A DNA stretch of 60,594 bases from positions 1-60,594 of the forward strand of contig CANRDT010000012.1 in assembly GCA_947629455.1 (NCBI GenBank), read 5' to 3'. The DNA is from an uncultured Ruminococcus sp. (GTDB lineage: Bacteria; Bacillota; Clostridia; Oscillospirales; Ruminococcaceae). Position numbers and translations under genes: made by a program. The notes under the pieces were generated by a model, which made no database searches, was not told where the DNA came from, and saw only the letters and a list, made by a program, of their open reading frames with translations. This document shows, piece by piece, positions 24,134 through 32,521 of the stretch. Within the stretch, counting starts at the first letter, position 1. Every line of letters begins with the position of its first letter.

Positions 24134-25588
24134 TCATATCAATGCAAACAGCAGGAAATAGCTCACCAGATAGCGGTTTCGCGCCTCCCAGATAAGCAAA
24201 AACGCAAAAAGCCCCATATGGCATATCTTCAGGAAAAACGCATTTGTCATCTCGTCGCCGCGCACCCGTATACGACTGAGATACCCCCTCAGCAGCATAA
24301 ACAGCAGCGCAAAATGCAGCACCTGCACGAAATATCGGAAAAACCAGTTGTTTAAAAGCTTGTTGTCCTTATTGTAGTAGCAGGTCATATAAGTTCCGTC
24401 TTTCCAGGTATAGGAAATTTTTCTGTAAAGGTGATAGGCAAATCCGCCGACTCCCTGATCCTTTATCTTCTGCACCAGACGTTCCTTGTCGGCGGCGACT
24501 TTGTTGTCATAGCCGTCAAAGCTTTTCGTGTAGTAGAAGTCCTCCTCGTTATATCCGCCTCTGCCGTCCGCGCTCATCATTATCCAGTGTATCTTGGGAA
24601 ATTCCTTGCTGTAACGCTGCTCGTCCGTGATGCCTAGCATTGAGGAGGATATGCTTGAAAGTATCGTTCCGACCAGCGCGAAAGACAATCCCATAGAAAT
24701 TATCACGGCGGCTTTTCCTGCGATACCCTTTTTGCGTATCAGAACGTCGAGGGATATTGCGATAAGCATTATCACCGCGCTGCCCTTTATGCCGTATCCC
24801 ACCGCAAGCAGAGCGCCGCAGCAGATCGGCAGAAGAAGTCCCCTGACGGAGAGCTTTTTCTGTCTTTCGCCGTAGGCTTTTCGGCAGAATTTTATGTAAA
24901 GATACGCCGCTGCGGTAATAAACGGCATACACAGCGAATCCGTATAGAACATAGGCGCGTAGGTTATGAGCGGAACGAAAAGCAGTCCTCTTACCGCGCA
25001 GACAAGGGCTTTTTCAGGCTTGTAAAGCATTTTCGCACACTTGCACACCAAAATATACGAAATGTTCAGCGCGGCGATATTCAGAACGGTAGGCAGCAGG
25101 TTGAAGATCTCTCCCGTCACAGCATAGGTTATCCGATAGCAGAAAACTATTATCATAAACAGCAAATGATTGTTGGGATAGACCACAAGATAATTCTGAT
25201 GACGTTCGGGCAGACCTTCGTACATTCCGTCAATGCCGTGCCGCACAAAGTTTTCAGCCGCCTTTGTCAGGTGACTGAGGTCATTTATCGGAGTAAAATC
25301 CACCGCAGCCGCAAAAGCAAGCTGCACCGCCAGCAGCGCAAGGGGAAGTATCACAAACGCCTTGTTATAAAACGAATCGTCCTCGGCGGCTTTTTTGCGA
25401 AAGACCTTTTCCAGACGTATGACCGCCGAACAGAGGACAAGCGCAAGCAGCAGGATAGGTATTATCGTAACGACCATTACAGGCGATCTTCTGAACAAAT
25501 ATCTTGAATATTCAATTATACAAAAAACTATTACAGCCGCAAACAGTGAACCGAACAGCGTGTTCACGGCTTTTCCGATGTACTTCAT
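24134..25588 (-). CDS. Polytopic membrane protein, GT-C glycosyltransferase-like
   Basis: 484 residues with about eleven membrane segments. After the first two segments a loop has DFTPINDLSHLTKAAENF, where the Asp in the first large outer loop resembles the acidic catalytic position of GT-C (PMT/GT39-like) enzymes that use lipid-linked sugars. The C-terminal end has WEARNRYLVSYFLLFALI, an ending typical of these proteins. A soluble loop of about 80 residues (ADGRGGYNEEDFYYTK) lies between later segments. It is probably involved in surface polysaccharide or glycoprotein assembly; the exact family is uncertain. Confidence 0.7.
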   Translation of the reverse strand: MKYIGKAVNTLFGSLFAAVIVFCIIEYSRYLFRRSPVMVVTIIPILLLALVLCSAVIRLEKVFRKKAAEDDSFYNKAFVILPLALLAVQLAFAAAVDFTPINDLSHLTKAAENFVRHGIDGMYEGLPERHQNYLVVYPNNHLLFMIIVFCYRITYAVTGEIFNLLPTVLNIAALNISYILVCKCAKMLYKPEKALVCAVRGLLFVPLITYAPMFYTDSLCMPFITAAAYLYIKFCRKAYGERQKKLSVRGLLLPICCGALLAVGYGIKGSAVIMLIAISLDVLIRKKGIAGKAAVIISMGLSFALVGTILSSISSSMLGITDEQRYSKEFPKIHWIMMSADGRGGYNEEDFYYTKSFDGYDNKVAADKERLVQKIKDQGVGGFAYHLYRKISYTWKDGTYMTCYYNKDNKLLNNWFFRYFVQVLHFALLFMLLRGYLSRIRVRGDEMTNAFFLKICHMGLFAFLLIWEARNRYLVSYFLLFALI

Positions 25589-25673
25589 TGCTTTCTTCTC
25601 TCCAAGCCGCGCAATGCGGCTCTTCTCTTTTGTCTGTATTTATCCGCCGTGCGGCAGACCGCAGAAAATTCAA

Positions 25674-25704
25674 GGAGCGGAAATCTCACTGCGGTTTCCG
25701 CTCC
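25674..25704 (-). terminator. Terminator of the carboxyltransferase operon
   Basis: GGAGCGGAAA and TTTCCGCTCC (25674-25704) form a 10-bp stem about 30 nt after the last stop of the operon. A moderate T-rich tail follows on the minus strand. Confidence 0.65.
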
Positions 25705-25735
25705 GAAAAATCTGACAACAAAAAGATCAAATATA

Positions 25736-27133
25736 TCAAACCGGGTGTACCTTAGCCGCAGCGTCGGAATTTTTTCCGTCAACGCCGTACAGCCTGTTTC
25801 TTCTCTGTTCAAAGAACTTAGGCGCGACCTTGGGGAACATAGCGTAGGTAAGCACGTCCTCCTCCTGCTCCGTCCATTCGGCACATTCTTTGCGCATATC
25901 CTCAAGCTCCGGCTTGAGCAGATCGGCAGGACGGCAGGTGATTGGCTCTTCCGCGCCGAGGATCTTTTTCTGGAATCCGGGATCTATTGCAACGGGCGTT
26001 TTTCCGTATTCGCCCTTGACAAGTCCCTTGAATTCCTTGGTGACGGTCTTGTATCTTTCGCCCATAATAACGTTGAATACCGCCTGCGTTCCCACGATCT
26101 GGGAAGTGGGCGTAACGAGCGGAGGGAATCCCGAATCCTTGCGGACTCTGGGGACTTCTCTGAGTACTTCGTTGAGCTGATCGGCTTTTCCTGCCTGTTT
26201 GAGCTGAGAAAGCAGATTTGAGAGCATTCCGCCCGGAACCTGATAGATGAGCGCGTTTGCGTCCGTAGCCAGCATTTTCGGGTCGAGCAGACCGCTGTCG
26301 ATATATTTCTGACGCAGTCCCATAAAGTACTCTCTTATCTCGGTAAGCTTTACAAGGTCAAGACCCGTATCGTATTCCGTCCCTTGGAAAGCCGCAACGA
26401 TAGATTCCGTCGGCGCGTGTGAAGTTCCCAGCGCGAGCGGCGACATTGCGGTATCGACACCGTCAACGCCTGCCTCGGCAGCTTTCATAATGCACATTGA
26501 CGCAAGTCCCGAGGTGTAATGCGTGTGCAGCTGAACGGGTATCTTTACTGCCGATTTTATATCCCTCACGAGAGTTTCAGCCTCATACGGAGTGAGCAGG
26601 GCAGCCATATCCTTTATACATATTGAATCTGCTCCGGCGGATTCGATCTGCTTGGCGTAATTCATATAGTACTCGTGCGTGAACACTTCTCCCAAAGTGT
26701 AGGATATTGCCACCTGAGCGTGACCTTTTTCCTTGTTTGCCGCCTTTATCGCGGTCTCGAGATTGCGTATATCGTTAAGAGCGTCGAATATCCTGATAAT
26801 ATCTATTCCGTTTGCGATAGACTTCCCAACGAAATATTCCACCAGATCGTCCGCATAGTGGCGATAACCCAGCATATTCTGTCCTCTGAACAGCATCTGC
26901 AATTTGGTGTTCGGCATTTCCTTTCTGATTATGCGCAGTCTTTCCCACGGGTCTTCATTTAAAAATCTTATGCAGGAGTCGAACGTCGCTCCTCCCCACA
27001 CCTCTGCGGAATAAAAACCGATCTCGTCCATTTTCGCCAGTATGGGACGCATTTCATCAATGGACATTCTTGTGGCGATAAGCGACTGATGCGCGTCTCT
27101 GAGGACCGTTTCGGTTATTCTAAGCTTAGCCAT
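25736..27133 (-). CDS. Carboxyltransferase 5S-type subunit (oxaloacetate decarboxylase alpha/pyruvate carboxylase B-like)
   Basis: 465 residues. TIM-barrel carboxyltransferase of the HMG-CoA lyase-like class: RITETVLRDAHQSLIATRM at the N-terminus (metal and substrate Asp), the HTHYTSG metal site near residue 205, and the GTSHAPTES motif that includes a conserved catalytic Thr. The C-terminal part binds the biotin carrier region (PSSQ-like VTPTSQIVGTQAVFNVI). It has no fused biotin domain; a separate carrier gene lies 31 nt upstream. Moves CO2 between biotin and pyruvate or oxaloacetate. Confidence 0.93.
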   Translation of the reverse strand: MAKLRITETVLRDAHQSLIATRMSIDEMRPILAKMDEIGFYSAEVWGGATFDSCIRFLNEDPWERLRIIRKEMPNTKLQMLFRGQNMLGYRHYADDLVEYFVGKSIANGIDIIRIFDALNDIRNLETAIKAANKEKGHAQVAISYTLGEVFTHEYYMNYAKQIESAGADSICIKDMAALLTPYEAETLVRDIKSAVKIPVQLHTHYTSGLASMCIMKAAEAGVDGVDTAMSPLALGTSHAPTESIVAAFQGTEYDTGLDLVKLTEIREYFMGLRQKYIDSGLLDPKMLATDANALIYQVPGGMLSNLLSQLKQAGKADQLNEVLREVPRVRKDSGFPPLVTPTSQIVGTQAVFNVIMGERYKTVTKEFKGLVKGEYGKTPVAIDPGFQKKILGAEEPITCRPADLLKPELEDMRKECAEWTEQEEDVLTYAMFPKVAPKFFEQRRNRLYGVDGKNSDAAAKVHPV

Positions 27134-27164
27134 TCAATTCATTCCTTTCAATATCAGAATCAGA

Positions 27165-27530
27165 TCAGCCGATAACTACCAGTACCGCTCCGGTCTCAAC
27201 GGCAGAGCCCTTTGTCGTATTGACGCTGAGGACCTTGCCTGCGCATGGCGCGTTTACGTCGTTTTCCATTTTCATAGCCTCGAGCACTACCAGAGCCTGA
27301 CCCGATTCGACCGTGTCGCCTACCGATACCTTGATGTCAAGGATAGTTCCCGGCATAGGCGCGGTGACTTTCGTTCCGTCCGCAACGGCAGCGGCGGCAG
27401 GTGCGGCAGGCGCGGGAGTTGGCGCGGCAGGTGCAGGAGCGGCAGAGACCGGAGCAGTATCGTTTGCACCGAGTTCCTCGACCGCAACGTCGTAAGCTTT
27501 TCCGTTTACTGTAATACTGTATCTTTTCAT
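27165..27530 (-). CDS. Biotin carboxyl carrier protein
   Basis: 121 residues from the ATG at 27530; an in-frame GTG five codons upstream is possible. N-terminal MKRYSITVNGKAYDV strand pair, an Ala/Pro-rich flexible linker (about 27-50), then a biotinyl domain with the EAMKMEND motif, so Lys87 carries biotin. Corresponds to the 1.3S subunit of transcarboxylase or the gamma subunit of membrane decarboxylases. Confidence 0.95.
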   Translation of the reverse strand: MKRYSITVNGKAYDVAVEELGANDTAPVSAAPAPAAPTPAPAAPAAAAVADGTKVTAPMPGTILDIKVSVGDTVESGQALVVLEAMKMENDVNAPCAGKVLSVNTTKGSAVETGAVLVVIG

Positions 27531-27577
27531 ATCAATAACCACCAATCAATTTATTTTTTATCAATGATACTATAGGT

Positions 27578-28960
27578 TTACAACTGGAAATTGCTGTGCT
27601 TTTTGGGCAGACCGGATACTCTCTTGCCCGACATTATCTCCGCCGCGCCGATAAGTACTTTTCTCAGTTGGGCAGCGTTTGCGATACCGTCGAGACAGTT
27701 TGCGGCGGCAGCGGCTGCCGCGCTTGCCTGAGTACGGCAATATTCGCCTGCGAGCTTTTCCCTTTCGGCTTTGAGATCGGCTGTGCCTTTAAGCTTATCG
27801 TGCCACAGAAACTCCACCGCAGTCAGCGGAGCAAGCGGCGAGATGACCGCGTCGGGCAGAGCGAACACCATATCCGCATTCGCGCTTTTGCCTGCAAGCG
27901 CGATGTAAGCAGGTCCGTAAGCCTTTCCCGTGACGGCTGCAAGCTTTACGGTAGTCGCCTCGGCATAAGCCTGAGCAAGCTTTGTCATATTCTTCACCAT
28001 TCCGGCTTTTTCAGCCGCGCTGTCTGCGGCAAATCCGACGGTATCCACAAGAGTTATCACGGGCAGAGCGAAAGCGTCGCACATTCTGACAAACCTTGCG
28101 ATCTTTGAGCAGTCGTCCGCGGTAAGTCCCGAGTCGGTCTTGTTCGTGGCGACAACTCCCACCGTTGAGCCGCCGAGCGAACCGAGCGCCGTATAAGACG
28201 CGCTGCCGCAGCAGGCATAAAGTTCGGTAAGACTGTCGGCATCGCAGACAGCCTCCGCCTGCGACTTCGCATCGCTGCCGAACGCACCCTGCGGTTCTTC
28301 AAACGTATAGACGGGCGCAGGCGACAGATTGTTCTGCGGAAGTTTTATTACCAGCTCTCTTGCGGCGGCGACCGCAGACTTTACATCTTCCGCACACATA
28401 CAAACCGCGCCGTTTTCCGCGGCATTCGCGGCGAGATCGTCAACATCGGAATTTACGGCGACATAAAGCTGCGAATCCTTTGCGGCTATCGTGAGATCGG
28501 CAGTTTCTGCAAGCATTGCGGACGCTCCGGCGCATACACCTGCGACTACCGCGATCTGCGGAACGACTCCCGACAGATTTGACGCTTTCATAAGCAGTTC
28601 GCCGTAAGCTGCCATAGCCGCAAAGCCGTCGTTAAGATCGGCTCCCAGCGAATCATAGATACCCACAACGGGCGCGCCGGTCTTTGCGGCAAGATCGTAG
28701 ACCTTGGCTATTTTATCAGCCTGTACCCTCGTCATTGCGCCGCCTCGGCACGAAACGTCCTGTGAAAAGGCGTAAACGGGGTCGCCCTCCACATAGCCGT
28801 AAGCCGTAACGACGCCGGACATTTCTCCGCCGCTGACGGCGTAAGGATCAAGCTCCGTAAAATCTCCCTCGTCAAACAGATATGTCAGTCTTTCCCTTGC
28901 GGCAGCGGCAGCCGCAGATCCGGCTTTAAGCTCCTCAAGCGTAGAAACAGATTCGGACAT
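27578..28960 (-). CDS. Carboxyltransferase 12S-like subunit (acyl-CoA carboxylase beta/MmdA-like)
   Basis: 460 residues from the ATG at 28960 (GGAGGA upstream). Two crotonase-like halves: the first has RERLTYLFDEGDFTELDPYAVSGGEMSGVVTAYGYVEGDPVYAFSQD and GAPVVGIYDSLGADL, the second VGVVATNKTDSGLTADDCSKIARFVRMCDAFALPVITLVDTVGF, as in acyl-CoA carboxylase beta subunits. It is about 50 residues shorter than usual and Ala-rich, so divergent. It is first in the operon with the biotin carrier and the 5S-type subunit. Confidence 0.88.
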   Translation of the reverse strand: MSESVSTLEELKAGSAAAAAARERLTYLFDEGDFTELDPYAVSGGEMSGVVTAYGYVEGDPVYAFSQDVSCRGGAMTRVQADKIAKVYDLAAKTGAPVVGIYDSLGADLNDGFAAMAAYGELLMKASNLSGVVPQIAVVAGVCAGASAMLAETADLTIAAKDSQLYVAVNSDVDDLAANAAENGAVCMCAEDVKSAVAAARELVIKLPQNNLSPAPVYTFEEPQGAFGSDAKSQAEAVCDADSLTELYACCGSASYTALGSLGGSTVGVVATNKTDSGLTADDCSKIARFVRMCDAFALPVITLVDTVGFAADSAAEKAGMVKNMTKLAQAYAEATTVKLAAVTGKAYGPAYIALAGKSANADMVFALPDAVISPLAPLTAVEFLWHDKLKGTADLKAEREKLAGEYCRTQASAAAAAAANCLDGIANAAQLRKVLIGAAEIMSGKRVSGLPKKHSNFQL

Positions 28961-29340
28961 ACAGTTTCCTCCATTCATATGATATTCCCGGGCAGGACGG
29001 GTTACGTCCGCCCCGATAATGCCGCAGCAGAACTTTCAGACTTTTGCGGGCATACCTATACAAATATAATTATACTATTTTTCGGGATAATAAGCAAGCA
29101 AAATATTCTTGTTCCCTAACTTTTTACTTTTAAAACAACCTTTGTTCATTTTTACCGCCGTCGGCGGAGAATATAACAAAAATCTTTCAAGACTGCGCGG
29201 AATAATATTTTAAATTATGCGCCGCAGGCGCTCCTTGTCTTACCTCTTACTTCTTACTTCTTACATCTTACATCTAAAAGCTCCGCGTTCTGACTTCTTT
29301 AAGAAATCAAAAATTGATTTCAGTGAAAATTCATAAAAGG
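28961..29340. other. Gene-free stretch with MITE fragment and GTAAGAA-type tract
   Basis: Nothing coding is seen. About 29155-29215 is a fragment of the MITE-like element (CCGTCGGCGGAGAATATAAC). About 29238-29275 is a tract of TTACTTC, TTACCTC and TTACATC heptamers. At 29309-29325 the motif AAATCAAAAATTGATTTC repeats the end of the MITE-like element. Confidence 0.65.
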
Positions 29341-29344
29341 GTTA

Positions 29345-29373
29345 TTGAAGTAAGAGACCCGATATGTTATAAT
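29345..29373 (+). promoter_or_regulatory. Promoter of the PurF-like gene
   Basis: TTGAAG at 29345-29350, 17-bp spacer, TATAAT at 29368-29373, 59 nt before the start codon. Confidence 0.75.
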
Positions 29374-29431
29374 AAAACCATATACATCTGCAAAACGTGC
29401 AGGAATAATAAAATCGGGAGGAAGCTGGAAA

Positions 29432-30838
29432 ATGGGCGGATTTTTTGGAGCGGTTGCCAAAGACAACTGCGTGTATGATATTTTTTACGGTACGGATTAT
29501 CATTCTCATCTCGGCACAAGACGCGCCGGAATGGTCATGTACGGAGAAAACGGATTCAACAGGGCGATACACAATATCGAAAATTCGCCCTTCCGTACAA
29601 AATTTGCGGACGATGTAAATTCCATGTCCGGCTGTATGGGAATAGGCTGTATTTCCGATTACGAGCCGCAGCCGCTCATGGTGCGTTCACATTTGGGAAC
29701 TTACGCCATAACCACGGTGGGAAAGATAAACAACATCAACGAACTGCTCGATCTGGTCTATAAAAACGGTCACTGTCATTTTCTGGAGATGAGCGGTGGG
29801 GAACTTAACGCGACCGAGCTTGTCGCCGCGCTGATAAATCAGAAAGACAGTATAGTGGAGGGCATAAAATACGCTCAGGAACTGGTGGAAGGTTCGCTCA
29901 CGCTTATGCTCCTGACCTGCGACGGTATCTATGCCGCAAGGGACAGGCTCGGCAGAACGCCAGTCGCTCTCGGAAAGAAAGAGGGCGCAAGGTGTGTATC
30001 ATTCGAGTCGTTCGCATATCTGAACCTCGGCTACTCGCACGACCGCGAACTCGGTCCGGGGGAGATCGTCCTCGTATCGCAGGAGGGCGTCGAAACGCTT
30101 TCACCGCCGCGCAAGAAGATGAAGATCTGCTCTTTCCTCTGGATATACTACGGTTATCCCTGTTCATCATATGAAGGGGTGAGCGTCGAGCAGATGAGGT
30201 ATAACTGCGGTTCTATGCTGGCAAAGCGCGACGACGTACAGCCCGATCTGGTGGCAGGCGTACCCGATTCGGGAACTGCTCACGCGATAGGCTATTCCAA
30301 CGAATCGAAGATACCCTTTGCCAGACCTTTTATAAAGTATACTCCCACATGGCCGCGTTCCTTTATGCCGCCCAACCAGTCGCAGCGCAACAGGATAGCC
30401 AAAATGAAGCTTATACCCGTGGATTCGCTCATAAAGGGCAAAAGTCTGCTGCTTATTGACGATTCGATCGTCCGCGGCACGCAGCTGCGCGAAACTACCG
30501 AGTTTCTTTACAACAGCGGCGCACTCGAGGTACATATCCGCCCTGCCTGTCCGCCCTTGCTTTACGGCTGTAAGTATCTTAATTTTTCGCGTTCCACTTC
30601 GGAAATGGATCTTATCGCAAGACGCGTTATTGCAAAGCGCGAGGGTATGGACGTTTCGCAGGAGCGGCTGAGGGAATATTCCGATCCGAACAGCGTCTGC
30701 TATCAGGAAATGCTGGAGGATATACGCAAAGAGCTTAATTTCACGACGCTCAGGTATCACCGCCTTGACGATATGGTAAGATCTATCGGTCTTGACCCCG
30801 AATGTCTTTGTACCTACTGCTGGGACGGCAAGGAATGA
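29432..30838 (+). CDS. Amidophosphoribosyltransferase-like protein without catalytic cysteine
   Basis: 468 residues. Aligns with PurF: an N-terminal Ntn-type glutaminase domain (YGTDYHSHLGTRRAGMVMY, HNIENSPFRTKF) and a C-terminal phosphoribosyltransferase domain with the PRPP motif LLIDDSIVRGTQLRE at about 338-352. The N-terminus reads MGGFFGAV, where active PurF has Cys as the first residue after Met removal. The nucleophile for glutamine hydrolysis is therefore absent. GGGAGG upstream fixes the start, so this is not a start error. It could use ammonia directly, or act in another pathway. A full PurF elsewhere in the genome is likely. Confidence 0.85.
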   Translation: MGGFFGAVAKDNCVYDIFYGTDYHSHLGTRRAGMVMYGENGFNRAIHNIENSPFRTKFADDVNSMSGCMGIGCISDYEPQPLMVRSHLGTYAITTVGKINNINELLDLVYKNGHCHFLEMSGGELNATELVAALINQKDSIVEGIKYAQELVEGSLTLMLLTCDGIYAARDRLGRTPVALGKKEGARCVSFESFAYLNLGYSHDRELGPGEIVLVSQEGVETLSPPRKKMKICSFLWIYYGYPCSSYEGVSVEQMRYNCGSMLAKRDDVQPDLVAGVPDSGTAHAIGYSNESKIPFARPFIKYTPTWPRSFMPPNQSQRNRIAKMKLIPVDSLIKGKSLLLIDDSIVRGTQLRETTEFLYNSGALEVHIRPACPPLLYGCKYLNFSRSTSEMDLIARRVIAKREGMDVSQERLREYSDPNSVCYQEMLEDIRKELNFTTLRYHRLDDMVRSIGLDPECLCTYCWDGKE

Positions 30839-30850
30839 GCGCTTTGATAT

Positions 30851-30876
30851 TTGCGGAAGTTGATATAAAGACGGGA
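30851..30876 (+). repeat. Direct repeat flanking the HAD gene, left
   Basis: TTGCGGAAGTTGATA followed by TAAAGACGGGAAA. Nearly the same 26 bp recur at 31782-31808, on the other side of the HAD gene. Confidence 0.6.
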
Positions 30877-30975
30877 AAAAAACAAAGGTGTATCTTGTAG
30901 AATAGGTCGATACGGAAACTGACGGCAGGGAAGCGGTTTTCGGTTTTGCAATAATAATTTAACGAGGTGATTTGA

Positions 30976-31716
30976 TTGCGCTATCCTAAAATGATCCTGT
31001 TCGACAATGGGCATACGCTTCTGTATGAGCCCGGTTGGGATACTGACAGAGGAAATGCGGAACTTTTGAAGTATGCCACAAAAAATCCTGATAACTGTAC
31101 GCTGGATGATGTCAGAAAAGCGGCAGAGCTGGTTTTCGGAGAGCATATCGAAAATGTCCGTAAAATCGGGTACGATATTGGCGGTCAGATCGGCGATAGA
31201 GTGTTATATGAGTATCTTGGAATAGAGTTTTCTCTGACACCGCTTGAAATGGAAAAAGTTTTTTGGAATGGTGCCTCTATGGGCGCTGTTATGCCGGAAG
31301 CGGATATCATGCTTAAATTCATCAATAAAAATGGCATAAGAAGCGCGGTAATAAGTAATCTGCTATGGTCCGGTGATGCTTTGTCAGAGCGGCTGAACAG
31401 ATTGCTGCCGATGAATGAATTTGAATTTGTTATGACTTCCAGTGATTATATTGTGCGAAAACCCAACCGCATTTTATTTGATATTGCCTTGCGGAAAGCC
31501 GGGCTATGCGCCGACGAGGTATGGTACTGTGGGGATAATCCGCAAGCAGATGTTGAAGGCGCAGCACAAGTTGGAATATATCCCGTTTGGTACGATAATG
31601 AGACGGAAAGGGAATACAAAGACCGTTCCAAAGAATCTGTACCCAAATGTGAACATCTACATATCCATGAGTGGCATGAAATGATGGATATATTGGAAAA
31701 AATCCAAGAAAAATAG
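30976..31716 (+). CDS. HAD-like hydrolase
   Basis: 246 residues from TTG at 30976, with GAGGTGA 5 nt upstream; no ATG fits a ribosome site. HAD motifs: I, ILFDNGHTLL (Asp10, with Gly at the +2 place where many members have Asp); II, AVISNLLWSG; III, Lys in RKPNRILF; IV, CGDNPQADVEGAAQVGI. A small helical cap lies between I and II. Phosphatase substrate unknown. Its codon use is more AT-rich than that of the neighbours, and a direct repeat flanks it, so it may be an insertion. Confidence 0.88.
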   Translation: MRYPKMILFDNGHTLLYEPGWDTDRGNAELLKYATKNPDNCTLDDVRKAAELVFGEHIENVRKIGYDIGGQIGDRVLYEYLGIEFSLTPLEMEKVFWNGASMGAVMPEADIMLKFINKNGIRSAVISNLLWSGDALSERLNRLLPMNEFEFVMTSSDYIVRKPNRILFDIALRKAGLCADEVWYCGDNPQADVEGAAQVGIYPVWYDNETEREYKDRSKESVPKCEHLHIHEWHEMMDILEKIQEK

Positions 31717-31781
31717 AATTTATTTCTCCAATAAAGGCACTGACGATTTGTATCAAAAACATTAGAAACATAGATATGATC

Positions 31782-31808
31782 TTGCGGAAGTTGATACAAA
31801 GCCGAGAA
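31782..31808 (+). repeat. Direct repeat flanking the HAD gene, right
   Basis: TTGCGGAAGTTGATA followed by CAAAGCCGAGAA, matching 30851-30876 with a few changes. It lies in the leader of the histidine phosphatase gene. Confidence 0.6.
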
Positions 31809-31854
31809 ATCATTAAAAAGTGCGCCTTTGCGGTGTGATTTTGGAGGAAAACAG

Positions 31855-32391
31855 ATGATAATTTTAATGCGTCACGGCGCTGACGATGAAAATCGTCTGG
31901 GCGGCTGGAGCGATGCTAAACTTTCAAAGGTCGGAATAGAGCAAGTCAGACGTGCAAGTGAAAAAATTATGCAGTTTAATATTTGTCATATTTTTTCAAG
32001 TGATCTGCCCAGAGCGGCGGAAACTGCCGAAATGATTGCCGCACGGCTGGATCTGAATATTACCTTTCTAAAAGAATTCAGAGAAACCAACAACGGCGAT
32101 TTAGCAGGCATGCTGAAAGAAAAAGCAAAAGCAGAATATCCCGGATCGTATTGGAGTGCGCTGAATTGGGAACAGCAATATCCTAACGGTGAATCTCCCC
32201 GACAGTTTTACGAACGTATAAAAACCGCGTGGATAACATTTAAAGAAATGGCAGAAAACTTAAACGGAAATGTTCTTTTGGTTACACACGGTGGTGTGAT
32301 AGATGTAATACTTTGTTGTGAAAACGGCAGGATCTATACAAACAAACATCAAACCTATCTATCAAAAAATGCGGAAATAATATGTATATAA
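31855..32391 (+). CDS. Histidine phosphatase family protein (phosphoglycerate mutase-like)
   Basis: 178 residues from the ATG at 31855 (GGAGGAAA upstream). RHG motif at residues 6-8 (MRHGADDEN) carries the phospho-accepting histidine; SSDLPRAAETAEMIA and VTHGGVIDV supply the other conserved Arg, Glu region and His. Length is typical. Soluble. Like the HAD gene before it, it is AT-richer than the surrounding genes. Confidence 0.9.
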   Translation: MIILMRHGADDENRLGGWSDAKLSKVGIEQVRRASEKIMQFNICHIFSSDLPRAAETAEMIAARLDLNITFLKEFRETNNGDLAGMLKEKAKAEYPGSYWSALNWEQQYPNGESPRQFYERIKTAWITFKEMAENLNGNVLLVTHGGVIDVILCCENGRIYTNKHQTYLSKNAEIICI

Positions 32392-32463
32392 AACGCTGCC
32401 CGATCATAAAAATCGTTGAGAACCTATCCTGCTCTTTCCGCTCGTTCATACCCCCAAAAATAT

Positions 32464-32497
32464 AGAACCGCCATTTTGCTATGACGGTTCTTTTTTA
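32464..32497. terminator. Bidirectional terminator
   Basis: AGAACCGCCAT and ATGACGGTTCT (32464-32491) with TTTTTT on the right, between two convergent genes. Confidence 0.8.
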
Positions 32498-32521
32498 TGC
32501 CATATTTATTTTAATACGATT

